DNA from: Clostridiales bacterium
GTDB lineage: Bacteria > Bacillota > Clostridia > Lachnospirales > Lachnospiraceae
Length of the DNA stretch: 40,850 nt
Direction of reading: 5' to 3'
Assembly (NCBI GenBank): GCA_019423795.1
Contig: JAHZAT010000097.1
Coordinates: forward strand, 1-40,850
Positions 23,273-31,736 of this stretch are shown here, piece after piece (position 1 is the stretch's first letter; the number at the start of each line of letters is the position of its first letter). Under the pieces are notes generated by a model. It saw nothing but the letters and a program-made list of their open reading frames with translations. It was not told the DNA's origin and did not search any database. The position numbers and the translations under genes are program-made.

Positions 23273-24316
23273 ATGAATTTACACGAATTAATCGATCGTT
23301 TACATAAAGAACATACACTGACAAGAGGTGAATTTATCACTCTCATTAAAGAACGTGATGAAGAAAATGCATCTTATCTAGCTTCCCTTGCCAGAGAAGA
23401 AGCTGTAAAAATCTATGGAAATGGTGTTTTTCCACGCGGATTAGTTGAGTTTACCAATTACTGTAAAAACAACTGCTATTACTGTGGTATTCAAGGAAGT
23501 AATCAGCATGCAAACCGTTATCGTCTGTCAAAAGATGAAATCCTTTCTGCCTGTGAAAATGGTTATCAGCTTGGTTATCGAAGCTTTGTCCTTCAGGGCG
23601 GGGAAGATCCTCATTATAGTGATGATGTAATGGTTCCGATCGTTTCTGAGATCAGGAAACGTTATCAAGATTGTGCGATCACCCTTTCTCTTGGGGAACG
23701 TTCCAAAGAAAGCTATCAGAAGTTATACGATGCTGGAGCCGACCGATATCTGCTTCGCCATGAAGCTGCTACTCCAGAACTTTATCAGAAATTGCACCCT
23801 GAAAGTCTATCTTTAGAAAACAGGATTCAATGTCTATGGAATCTAAAAGAGATTGGGTATGCGGTTGGTACTGGATTTATGGTTGGTGCACCTTATCAGA
23901 CTGTTGAGAATCTTGTGGATGACCTTTTATTTATTCAAAAACTTGATCCTCAAATGGTTGGAATCGGACCTTTTGTACCTCATCATGATACAAAATTTAA
24001 AGATTATCCTTCTGGAACTGTGGAGCTCACCACTTATCTAACAAGTATCCTGCGTCTTATGAATCCACATCTTTTGCTTCCTGCCACAACGGCACTTGGA
24101 ACCATTGATCCCCGTGGACGAGAAAAAGGCATTCTTGCAGGAGCGAATGTTGTAATGCCGAATCTTTCTCCTGTTGCGGTAAGAAAAGATTATTCTTTGT
24201 ATGATAATAAAATCTGTACCGGAGAAGAAGCGGCAGAATGTGCCGGATGTCTTGGAAGAAGACTTGCAAGTATTGATTATGAACTTGTTTTCACTCGTGG
24301 AGATTATATCGAATAA
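23273..24316 (+). CDS. hydE: [FeFe]-hydrogenase maturase HydE (radical SAM)
   Basis: A 347-residue radical SAM enzyme that helps build the dithiomethylamine/diiron part of the hydrogenase H-cluster. The SAM-cluster cysteines are C64, C68 and C71 in NYCKNNCYYCG. A second set, C315, C323 and C326 (CX7CX2C), matches the auxiliary cluster site known in the Thermotoga enzyme and missing from some HydE proteins. QGGED near residue 115 is the GGE motif. It stands alone, without hydF or hydG nearby, and on the opposite strand from its neighbours. AAAAGGAG precedes the ATG. It implies a hydrogen-metabolising anaerobe. Confidence 0.94.
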   Translation: MNLHELIDRLHKEHTLTRGEFITLIKERDEENASYLASLAREEAVKIYGNGVFPRGLVEFTNYCKNNCYYCGIQGSNQHANRYRLSKDEILSACENGYQLGYRSFVLQGGEDPHYSDDVMVPIVSEIRKRYQDCAITLSLGERSKESYQKLYDAGADRYLLRHEAATPELYQKLHPESLSLENRIQCLWNLKEIGYAVGTGFMVGAPYQTVENLVDDLLFIQKLDPQMVGIGPFVPHHDTKFKDYPSGTVELTTYLTSILRLMNPHLLLPATTALGTIDPRGREKGILAGANVVMPNLSPVAVRKDYSLYDNKICTGEEAAECAGCLGRRLASIDYELVFTRGDYIE

Positions 24317-24321
24317 TTAAG

Positions 24322-24364
24322 AAAAAAAGCGTGTAGAACTTTCAAAATTCTACACGCTTTCGTT
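24322..24364. terminator. Bidirectional terminator of ftsZ and hydE
   Basis: A stem of 13 or more bp (AAAGCGTGTAGAA and complement, 24326-24360) is followed on the minus strand by T7, ending the dcw cluster, and on the plus strand by TTTCGTTTT for hydE. Confidence 0.92.
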
Positions 24365-24387
24365 TTATCTTTTATCTGTCAAAGAAA

Positions 24388-25566
24388 TTATCTTCTTCTG
24401 CTCTTTAATAAGAACTCTGGAATGTTGATCTTTGTGCTTTCATGCTCAATCTCTTCCATCTCTGCTTCTGAAACATAGCTTGTCTGCTGTGATGTTTCTT
24501 CTGGCTGCTCTTCCATCACCTTTCCATTATGGATTGGCTGCCCTGAAAATGCTGGTGCCTGTTGCTGTGGAGCTGGTTTTGCTTTCTTTGTTGCTGCAAA
24601 TCCAGTTCTTGCATTTCCTGTGATATCTCCTGATTTGATACCTGTTGCGATAATCGTTGCACTGATCTGGTCTCCAAAATCAGCATTAACTGTACCAAAG
24701 ATCACGTTGACATCATCTCCAGCCTCATCCTTTAAGTATTCTACAGCCTGCTGCGCTTCTAACATTCCAACAGCACCTGCGAAGTTAACGATAACATCTG
24801 TCGCACCTGCAACCGTTGTTTCAAGCAATGGACTTTCCATCGCTGTCTTGATTGCTTCGAGTTCTTCGTCTGCAACACCCATACCGATATGCGCGATACC
24901 TTTGTCTCTCATAACTGTCTGGATATCTGCAAAATCGACATTGATCAGTCCTGGGTTATAGATCATATCTGTAATTCCCTGTACACCCTGCTGTAATACT
25001 TCATCTGCTTTCTTCAGAGCATCTGGAATCGTTGTTCTCTTATCACAGATCTGTAATAACTTATCGTTTGGAATGACGATCATTGTATCTACCTGATCCT
25101 GAAGACGGGCAATTCCTGACATTGCATTATTCATACGAGGTTTTCCTTCAAATGTAAATGGCTTTGTCACAACTCCGACTGTTAAGATTCCAAGACCTTT
25201 GGAAATCTCGGCAATGATCGGTGCTGCACCTGTACCAGTACCTCCACCCATTCCACATGTTACAAATACCATATCAGATCCCTGAACCAGTTCTGTGATC
25301 TCTTCACGATTCTCTTCAACTGCCGCTTCCCCGATCTCAGGCTTTGCTCCTGCTCCAAGTCCCTTTGTCAGTTTCTCTCCGATCTGAATCTTTGTTTCTG
25401 CTTTACATAAAGATAAAGCCTGTCTATCTGTATTCACACCCACGAGTTCTACACCCTGGACATTCTCATCAACCATTCGGTTTACTGCATTGTTACCGGC
25501 TCCACCGACTCCTATTACTAAAATCCTTGCTTGTGTGTTCTCAACACTAGGCATAATCTCAACCAC
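24388..25566 (-). CDS. ftsZ: Cell-division tubulin homologue FtsZ
   Basis: The 392-residue GTPase forms the division ring. The GTP-binding signature GGGTGTG is at residues 107-113; the T7 synergy-loop region (NVDFADIQTVM, about 208-218) and the C-terminal peptide INIPEFLLKSRRR, which binds FtsA/SepF, are intact. A Pro/Gln-rich linker of about 60 residues precedes the tail. The GTG at 25566 is the likely start: AAGGAGGA is six bases upstream, while the ATG at 25554 is too far away. It is the last dcw gene and has its own promoter within the end of divIB. Confidence 0.97.
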   Translation of the reverse strand: MVEIMPSVENTQARILVIGVGGAGNNAVNRMVDENVQGVELVGVNTDRQALSLCKAETKIQIGEKLTKGLGAGAKPEIGEAAVEENREEITELVQGSDMVFVTCGMGGGTGTGAAPIIAEISKGLGILTVGVVTKPFTFEGKPRMNNAMSGIARLQDQVDTMIVIPNDKLLQICDKRTTIPDALKKADEVLQQGVQGITDMIYNPGLINVDFADIQTVMRDKGIAHIGMGVADEELEAIKTAMESPLLETTVAGATDVIVNFAGAVGMLEAQQAVEYLKDEAGDDVNVIFGTVNADFGDQISATIIATGIKSGDITGNARTGFAATKKAKPAPQQQAPAFSGQPIHNGKVMEEQPEETSQQTSYVSEAEMEEIEHESTKINIPEFLLKSRRR

Positions 25567-25631
25567 GTTGTTCCTCCTTCACGCCATCATCTATATATAA
25601 TGACTTCCCTTAAATTCTGTACACTAATCTA

Positions 25632-25660
25632 ATGATACCTTTTTTACTAAGTTTTTTCAA
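25632..25660 (-). promoter_or_regulatory. Internal promoter for ftsZ
   Basis: On the minus strand TTGAAA (25655-25660) and TATCAT (25632-25637) are 17 nt apart. The -35 box overlaps the last codons of divIB. The position, 66 bp before the ftsZ start, allows ftsZ to be made in excess of the other division proteins. Confidence 0.55.
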
Positions 25661-26427
25661 CTATTTTTTGGTTGAAAAATAGCAATTTTGCGGTCCTCAC
25701 TAAAGTATCTCATGTCAATAGTTCCACTTTTCCCTTTTACTTTTTTCAGCATTCCTTTAAGCTCTGGTATTTTGATATCAATATCATTTTTGTCATAAAG
25801 ATCTACTGTAATATTACCACTGATCAGCAACGCATTTCCATCATCTTTGATATGAATCTGATCAATTGGCAAATGATATTTGCTGATCGCTGTTGTTAAT
25901 TCCAGCAGATATGAAAAAACTTTTTCATCCTTTACATCAATTTTTTTCTGCATCTGTAACTCATTATATTTTAGTCCTGTCACAAGCGGAACATTGTCAT
26001 ATTTTTTTTCATGACTTTCCAATGCATATCCATTTTTATCAAAATAGACATACTTTCCGTTATACTGAAGGCAACCCGCTCTCTTCTTTTCTTTGACGTG
26101 GATCGTAATTGAATCCGGAGCATTAATGCTCACATAAATCGTATCCACAAACGGTAGAATCTTCGGTGTCGCAAATTTACATTTTAAATAATATCCAACT
26201 GAATTATTAATATATCCATTTTCTGCGATCGCTTTTCTTACTTCCGCTTGTGTATAATAACTCAATCCATCAATCTTTATTTTCTTTGTCTTACAGGTTC
26301 CTGCAATGACCAAAATTGAAAGTGGAATGCAAACAATGAAACCGAGTAAGATTTTCTTAAATGAAATTTTATGTACCTTATTTTTATTTTTATGTTCATC
26401 CATTCGAATGACATTGTTATCTTCCAT
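25657..26427 (-). CDS. divIB: Division protein DivIB/FtsQ
   Basis: A 256-residue bitopic protein with a basic cytoplasmic N-terminus, one membrane helix (about residues 26-45), a POTRA domain starting at KIKIDGLSYYTQAEVRKAI and the FtsQ/DivIB beta domain. It connects with FtsL/DivIC and the septal synthase outside the membrane. It is shorter than B. subtilis DivIB in the gamma tail. It lies 12 bp after ftsW and 90 bp before ftsZ. Confidence 0.9.
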   Translation of the reverse strand: MEDNNVIRMDEHKNKNKVHKISFKKILLGFIVCIPLSILVIAGTCKTKKIKIDGLSYYTQAEVRKAIAENGYINNSVGYYLKCKFATPKILPFVDTIYVSINAPDSITIHVKEKKRAGCLQYNGKYVYFDKNGYALESHEKKYDNVPLVTGLKYNELQMQKKIDVKDEKVFSYLLELTTAISKYHLPIDQIHIKDDGNALLISGNITVDLYDKNDIDIKIPELKGMLKKVKGKSGTIDMRYFSEDRKIAIFQPKNS

Positions 26428-26439
26428 AGCACCTCATCC

Positions 26440-27564
26440 TTATCCTAAATGAATTCGTCTAGATACTGATAATACAATTCCCATCTCAATCATTGTTGAA
26501 AAGATTGATGATCCTCCATAACTAATGAATGGAAGCGGAATTCCTGTTGGCGGAATCGTATTGGTTACTACTGCAATATTTACAAACACCTGCATTGCAA
26601 TATGCGTTATAACTCCAATTACCAGCAAAGATCCTAATAATTCATCTGCATTCATTGCGATCAACAACATTCTCCAAATCAACGCTGCAAAAACGAGAAT
26701 CAAACAAACTGCTCCAAACAATCCTAATTCTTCACAAATGATAGAAAATATCATATCATTATGTGATTCAGGAATAAATCCCATCTTCTGCATGCTTTGT
26801 CCCAGTCCTTTCCCAAAAATTCCTCCTGAACCAATCGCATACAACGCCTGCATCGTCTGAAATCCTTTCTTATGAGTCTCTGGATGCAGCCAAATCTGAA
26901 ATCTCTCGTTTCGATAACTATTAGCAGTCATAAGATAAACGACTATCCCTGCCATAAACGCAACCGCAGTTATGATCAATTCTTTCGTCCTTTGGCTTAC
27001 CACAAAAGTCATGATTCCAACCATAGCACATATAACAAGTCCTGTACTTAAATTCTGATATGTGACTAATCCAATGACCGGTATCGTTGGAACTAAAATC
27101 TTTGCATGATCACCAAGCGTTTTCAATTTATGTTGTGATGCATTGATCGCTAATTCATTCGCCATATAAATGATAAGCAAAAACTTGCAAAATTCTGATG
27201 GCTGTATCTGGAATCCTGCAATGCTGATCCATCGTACAGACCCTTTTTTTGCTGCCCCTACCAATAATACCACGATCATAGAAAAAGTAGCTATTCCAAG
27301 ACAAAGAAATGCTGGTTTATGTCCTTTTATAATTCTATAATCTGCCCTGGAAATCAAAAATATAGCAATCGCACCTCCAAGCACAACAAGCCCTTGCTTC
27401 AATACCCATTTATACGAATTTCCATATGTCATCATACTTTTATATGAACTTGTGCTGTAAATCATGACCATACCAAAACATATCAGAAATATCACAAGAA
27501 ACAACGTTGGATAATCAAAATATGTCTTGCCTGCCATATATTTTTTTTTGATGCGGTTTGACAC
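26440..27564 (-). CDS. ftsW: SEDS glycosyltransferase FtsW/SpoVE
   Basis: A 374-residue polytopic membrane protein (about ten helices) of the SEDS family, polymerising lipid II at the septum. The family signatures are GSVRWISIAGFQIQPSEF (about residues 108-125), the catalytic Asp in PESHNDMIFSII (near residue 265) and the C-terminal PFISYGGSS. The GTG start at 27564 has AAAGGAGA about ten bases upstream. It follows murD by 4 bp and is paired with class B PBPs in this cluster. FtsW and SpoVE cannot be separated by sequence alone; the name is by context. Confidence 0.93.
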   Translation of the reverse strand: MSNRIKKKYMAGKTYFDYPTLFLVIFLICFGMVMIYSTSSYKSMMTYGNSYKWVLKQGLVVLGGAIAIFLISRADYRIIKGHKPAFLCLGIATFSMIVVLLVGAAKKGSVRWISIAGFQIQPSEFCKFLLIIYMANELAINASQHKLKTLGDHAKILVPTIPVIGLVTYQNLSTGLVICAMVGIMTFVVSQRTKELIITAVAFMAGIVVYLMTANSYRNERFQIWLHPETHKKGFQTMQALYAIGSGGIFGKGLGQSMQKMGFIPESHNDMIFSIICEELGLFGAVCLILVFAALIWRMLLIAMNADELLGSLLVIGVITHIAMQVFVNIAVVTNTIPPTGIPLPFISYGGSSIFSTMIEMGIVLSVSRRIHLG

Positions 27565-27568
27565 TTTT

Positions 27569-28933
27569 CTAGTTCTCCTTTAATTTTCTGACACAGTCTT
27601 TAAAGATATCTCCTCTGACTTCATAGTTCGGGAACATTCCCCAGCTTGCACATGCTGGTGATAATAATACAGCATCTCCATCCTGTGCTTTTTCTGCAAT
27701 ATAAGAAACTGCATCTTCCATAGAATCTACAAATTTAATCTTATCAAATCCATGTGCTTTTGCACATTCCGCAATCTTTGGTGCTGTCACACCCATTAAG
27801 ATCAGCTCTTTTACCTTACCATCAAACGCTTCGATCCATTCATCATATGTGGATTTTTTATCATATCCTCCACCGATCAACCATGTTGGGCGATTCATTG
27901 CTTTAATTCCTTTGATCGCAGCATCAGGGTTCGTTCCTTTAGAATCATTATAGTATGCAACACCATTTACTGTATCTACATATTCGATACGATGTTCTAC
28001 ACCTTTAAATCTCTTAATTCCTTCTTTGATATAAGAAACAGGAACTCCCATAGAATATGAAACTGCAATCGCTGCTAAAATATTCTCATAATTATGATCA
28101 CCTAAAAGATTTACATCATCTAATGTACAGACAACCTGTCTATCACTTCCTTCTTCGATCACAAAAGCATCATCTTCCATAAATACTCCTTCTTTTATCT
28201 TATGATGAAGGCTGAAAAATAGAACTTTGCCATTTGCTCTTGTCGCCATATCTCTTGTTGTATCATCTTCGTAATTTAATACCATAATTTGATCTTTTGT
28301 CTGATTCTTTCCAATAGATTCTTTTGTCTTTGCATAAACCTCTACTGTTCCATGACGATCTAAATGATCTGGTGTGATGTTTAATACTGCACATACATCT
28401 GGCTTAAAATCAACGATCGTTTCTAACTGGAAACTGCTGATCTCTGCAGTTATCACACTATTTTCTTGTGTATCTAGTGCTACACTTGTATATGGAATTC
28501 CAATATTTCCCACAACAAAGCTGCTCTCATAGTATCCTTTCATGATCTCTCCTGTAAGAGCTGTTGTTGTTGTCTTTCCGTTTGTTCCTGTGATTGCTGC
28601 AATCTTTCCTTTTGATGCCTGATATGCTAACTCAATCTCGCTCCAAACTGGTTTCTCCTGATCATAAAACATCTGAGCGATCGGTGCATTTACTGAAATT
28701 CCAGGACTTAACACTAAAAGATCATATTTTTCTATATCTTCTTTTGTGATATTTCCAAGAACTAATGAAATTTCTTTCTTTTCATATAGTTTTTCAAATA
28801 AAGCTTCCTTATCAAGTTCTTCATTTCCATCATAAAGACTCACATCTGCACCTGTCTTTAAAAGAAGGTTTACAGAACCTATTCCACTTTTTCCTGCTCC
28901 TGCTACCAAAAATTTCTTACTTGTATCTATCAT
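27569..28933 (-). CDS. murD: UDP-N-acetylmuramoylalanine--D-glutamate ligase
   Basis: The 454-residue cytoplasmic Mur ligase adds D-Glu to UDP-MurNAc-L-Ala. It has an N-terminal UDP-binding domain, the ATP loop ITGTNGKTTT (about residues 113-122), a central ATPase domain and the C-terminal ligand domain with YNDSKGTNPDA and GGGYDKK. AAGGAGA precedes the ATG. It lies between mraY and ftsW, as in other Firmicutes. Confidence 0.96.
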   Translation of the reverse strand: MIDTSKKFLVAGAGKSGIGSVNLLLKTGADVSLYDGNEELDKEALFEKLYEKKEISLVLGNITKEDIEKYDLLVLSPGISVNAPIAQMFYDQEKPVWSEIELAYQASKGKIAAITGTNGKTTTTALTGEIMKGYYESSFVVGNIGIPYTSVALDTQENSVITAEISSFQLETIVDFKPDVCAVLNITPDHLDRHGTVEVYAKTKESIGKNQTKDQIMVLNYEDDTTRDMATRANGKVLFFSLHHKIKEGVFMEDDAFVIEEGSDRQVVCTLDDVNLLGDHNYENILAAIAVSYSMGVPVSYIKEGIKRFKGVEHRIEYVDTVNGVAYYNDSKGTNPDAAIKGIKAMNRPTWLIGGGYDKKSTYDEWIEAFDGKVKELILMGVTAPKIAECAKAHGFDKIKFVDSMEDAVSYIAEKAQDGDAVLLSPACASWGMFPNYEVRGDIFKDCVRKLKEN

Positions 28934-28946
28934 TTTTTTCTCCTTA

Positions 28947-29918
28947 CTAAATCGCTACCAGTCCGATCAGGCAACAAACTGCCGTGGTGATCGCAAAGAT
29001 TGCTACAACCTTCGTCTCTGGCCATCCTGACAATTCAAAATGATGATGGATCGGTGCCATTTTAAATAATCTTTTTCCTTTTGTAGCTTTAAAATATCCA
29101 ACTTGCAGCATCACTGATAATACTTCAACCATATAAATCAACGCTACGATCGGGATAAACAGCGGCAAATGCAATATAAGTGCGGTTGCCGCTACAAATC
29201 CCCCAAGTGCAAGCGAGCCTGTGTCTCCCATAAACACTCTCGCTGGATATACATTAAATACTAAAAAACCAAGCAATGAACCAACGGTCGCACATGAGAT
29301 CGGCCAGATTCCGGCCGACATGCCATCCTGCTGCATTCCAAGAGCTGCTACCGTAAAGTATGTTGCGATCAACACCGTAACACTTGATGCAAGCCCATCT
29401 AGTCCATCTGTAAAGTTAGCACCATTGACTGTGCCTAACAAAATAATAAAGACCGCTGGTACAAAAAATGCTCCAAGGTTTAAATATTTTCCATGTGTAA
29501 AAGGGATCAGCATCGAAGTTCCAATCTCTGTATAATTGATCAGATAATATGCAAAAATTCCTGTGACTATGATCTGTCCAAGCATCTTCTGCCATGCATG
29601 AAGTCCCAGATTTCTTTTCATAACTACCTTGATATAATCGTCAATAAAACCGATAAATCCAAATCCCAATGTTACAAACAATACTGGAATGATCATAGGA
29701 TATCTTCTTACATAAAATAACGATGCAATTACTATCCCTAATAAAATGATCAGTCCTCCCATTGTTGGAGTTCCTGATTTCTTCAAGTGTGATTCGGGTC
29801 CTTCTCCCCGGATAAACTGACCGAATTTTAATTTGTGTAAATACCTGATCATCATCGGACTTAATAATACGCTGACAAAAAAGGCAATTAAAACCGGCTT
29901 TACAATACCATAATTCAT
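28947..29918 (-). CDS. mraY: Phospho-N-acetylmuramoyl-pentapeptide transferase
   Basis: The 323-residue, ten-helix membrane enzyme makes lipid I from UDP-MurNAc-pentapeptide and undecaprenyl phosphate. Conserved motifs are GTPTMGG (near residue 50), the Mg-binding FIDDYIKV (near 88), NFTDGLDGLA (near 165), FMGDTGSLALGG (near 220) and the MAPIHHHFE histidine loop (near 286). AGGTGG precedes the ATG. It is about 28 bp after the SpoVD-like gene. Confidence 0.97.
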   Translation of the reverse strand: MNYGIVKPVLIAFFVSVLLSPMMIRYLHKLKFGQFIRGEGPESHLKKSGTPTMGGLIILLGIVIASLFYVRRYPMIIPVLFVTLGFGFIGFIDDYIKVVMKRNLGLHAWQKMLGQIIVTGIFAYYLINYTEIGTSMLIPFTHGKYLNLGAFFVPAVFIILLGTVNGANFTDGLDGLASSVTVLIATYFTVAALGMQQDGMSAGIWPISCATVGSLLGFLVFNVYPARVFMGDTGSLALGGFVAATALILHLPLFIPIVALIYMVEVLSVMLQVGYFKATKGKRLFKMAPIHHHFELSGWPETKVVAIFAITTAVCCLIGLVAI

Positions 29919-29946
29919 GTCGCCACCTCATTTGTTTTCATCCTGT

Positions 29947-31683
29947 CTACGGTTCTTTTTTATCTGGCGTATATTCCTTATAAATTCCCATATATGGAAG
30001 TGCAACCTTAAACACACTTTTCATCACGGGTGCTGCGATCGTTCCTCCATAATATGTTCCATAAGGTTCATCGATCAGTACAATACCGATGATCGTAGGG
30101 TTCTTTGCTTTCGCAAATCCTAAAAACGAAGAAATATACTTTCCATTTCCTCGCGGAAGTTTCTCACTTGTCGCTGTCTTTCCTCCAATTGAAAATCCTT
30201 CAATCTTGCAGTTTTTACCAGATCCATCTGAGACAACTGCTTCTAAAAGCTCTTTCATCGTCTCAGAGGTTTCTTTCTTAATAACATGTTTCTTTGTCTT
30301 ATAAGTAAAAAACTTCTGTTTTGTTCCATCTTGTGTCTGAAGATATACTCCAAAATGTGGAGTGACAAGTTTGCCTCCATTGATCACTGCACTGACTGCT
30401 CTTAAAAGTTGTAATGGCGTGATCTGGATTGACTGCCCAAATGACATTGTGGCAAGTTCTACCGCCCCGACATTTTTCTTCTGATGCATGATCGAGGATG
30501 CTTCCCCGGCAAGATCAATTCCTGTTTTTTCAAATAAACCAAGCTTCTTGAAAGTCTGATACATTCCATCAACACCAACCCTCGCTCCAACATCCATAAA
30601 TACTGGATTGCAAGAATTCATAACACCTTCTTTGAAAGTCTCACTTCCATGTCCTCCGACTTTATGACATCGTATCTTACGATCCTCGACAATGCGGAAA
30701 CCTGAGCAGTTAAAATGATCATTTACCTGTACTTTGGAAAGTTCAAGTCCTGCTGTTGCCGTTATAATCTTAAATACAGAGCCTGGCTCATAAGTATCAT
30801 TTAAGCAGGAATTTCTCCATTTCTTATTCAGATACTCTTGTTGTTTTTTGCTATTCTTTGCTCTCTTTTGAGCTGACAGTGAAAATGGTTTATTCAGATT
30901 ATACTCTGGTTCATTTACCATTGCATAAATCTCCCCATTCTGAGGATTCATAAGGATCATAGATACCTGTTTCGCCTTCTTCTCTTTTTTTACCTTCCTG
31001 CATGCCTGTACTGCATAATTCTGCAGATTGACATCCAAAGATGTATAAAGATCATTTCCCGAAACCGGCTCTTCCCTTTCCTCATATGCACCATCAATCT
31101 CCACACCTTTGCCATCGGTGAGTGTCCGGATCCTTCCAGTTTTTCCTTTCAAATACTTGTCATAAAAAACTTCTAATCCCAGAATTCCCTGATTATCTCC
31201 ACCTGTAAATCCAAGGACTTTCGATGCTAGTTTGTCATATGGATAAACTCTTTTGTAATCTTCATCCACTTTAATCCCCTCAAGTTTATATCTCCTGATG
31301 CGATCAGCGATGCTTTTTTCTACATTACTTTTAATTTTTTCCCTTACTGAATTTTTATATACTTTTTTTCTGATCAAAGATTCATCGATCAGAAGATTCT
31401 CAGATAATATTTTAATTACTTTTTCCCTGTCTGTTATCTGAGAATAAATCACAGAGATCGAGTAGACTGCCTTATTTGAAGCAATATTTACACCATTCCT
31501 GTCGTAAATATTGCCTCTTGGTGCCTTGATCTCCCGGTCTCTTTGGTGCAGGTTTTTGGCTAAGCTTAAATATTTATCCGCTTGAGCGATCATTACATAA
31601 GAAAGCCTTATCGTTACAACCAAAAACCCTGCGAAAACCATGCTCACAACAAGCAAAAGTCTTTTCTTTGCTTTCGTTCTCAT
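29947..31683 (-). CDS. spoVD: Class B penicillin-binding protein, SpoVD-like, with KTA in place of KTG
   Basis: A 578-residue septal or spore-cortex transpeptidase: one N-terminal membrane helix, a dimerisation domain (APRGNIYDRNG near residue 55) and the transpeptidase domain. The catalytic SxxK is S302-V-F-K305, SxN is S357-C-N359, and the third motif reads K502-T-A504 in GGKTATSEKLP instead of KTG. There is no C-terminal PASTA repeat, unlike B. subtilis SpoVD. The start is uncertain: a GTG at 31698 opens the longer frame, but GAGG spacing better fits the ATG at 31683. It lies between the other class B PBP and mraY. The assignment to SpoVD rather than FtsI is by position. Confidence 0.88.
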   Translation of the reverse strand: MRTKAKKRLLLVVSMVFAGFLVVTIRLSYVMIAQADKYLSLAKNLHQRDREIKAPRGNIYDRNGVNIASNKAVYSISVIYSQITDREKVIKILSENLLIDESLIRKKVYKNSVREKIKSNVEKSIADRIRRYKLEGIKVDEDYKRVYPYDKLASKVLGFTGGDNQGILGLEVFYDKYLKGKTGRIRTLTDGKGVEIDGAYEEREEPVSGNDLYTSLDVNLQNYAVQACRKVKKEKKAKQVSMILMNPQNGEIYAMVNEPEYNLNKPFSLSAQKRAKNSKKQQEYLNKKWRNSCLNDTYEPGSVFKIITATAGLELSKVQVNDHFNCSGFRIVEDRKIRCHKVGGHGSETFKEGVMNSCNPVFMDVGARVGVDGMYQTFKKLGLFEKTGIDLAGEASSIMHQKKNVGAVELATMSFGQSIQITPLQLLRAVSAVINGGKLVTPHFGVYLQTQDGTKQKFFTYKTKKHVIKKETSETMKELLEAVVSDGSGKNCKIEGFSIGGKTATSEKLPRGNGKYISSFLGFAKAKNPTIIGIVLIDEPYGTYYGGTIAAPVMKSVFKVALPYMGIYKEYTPDKKEP

Positions 31684-31736
31684 CTCCATAATCCTCACTT
31701 TATTATTAATAAGGTTATGAAGAAAATTTTTCTATA

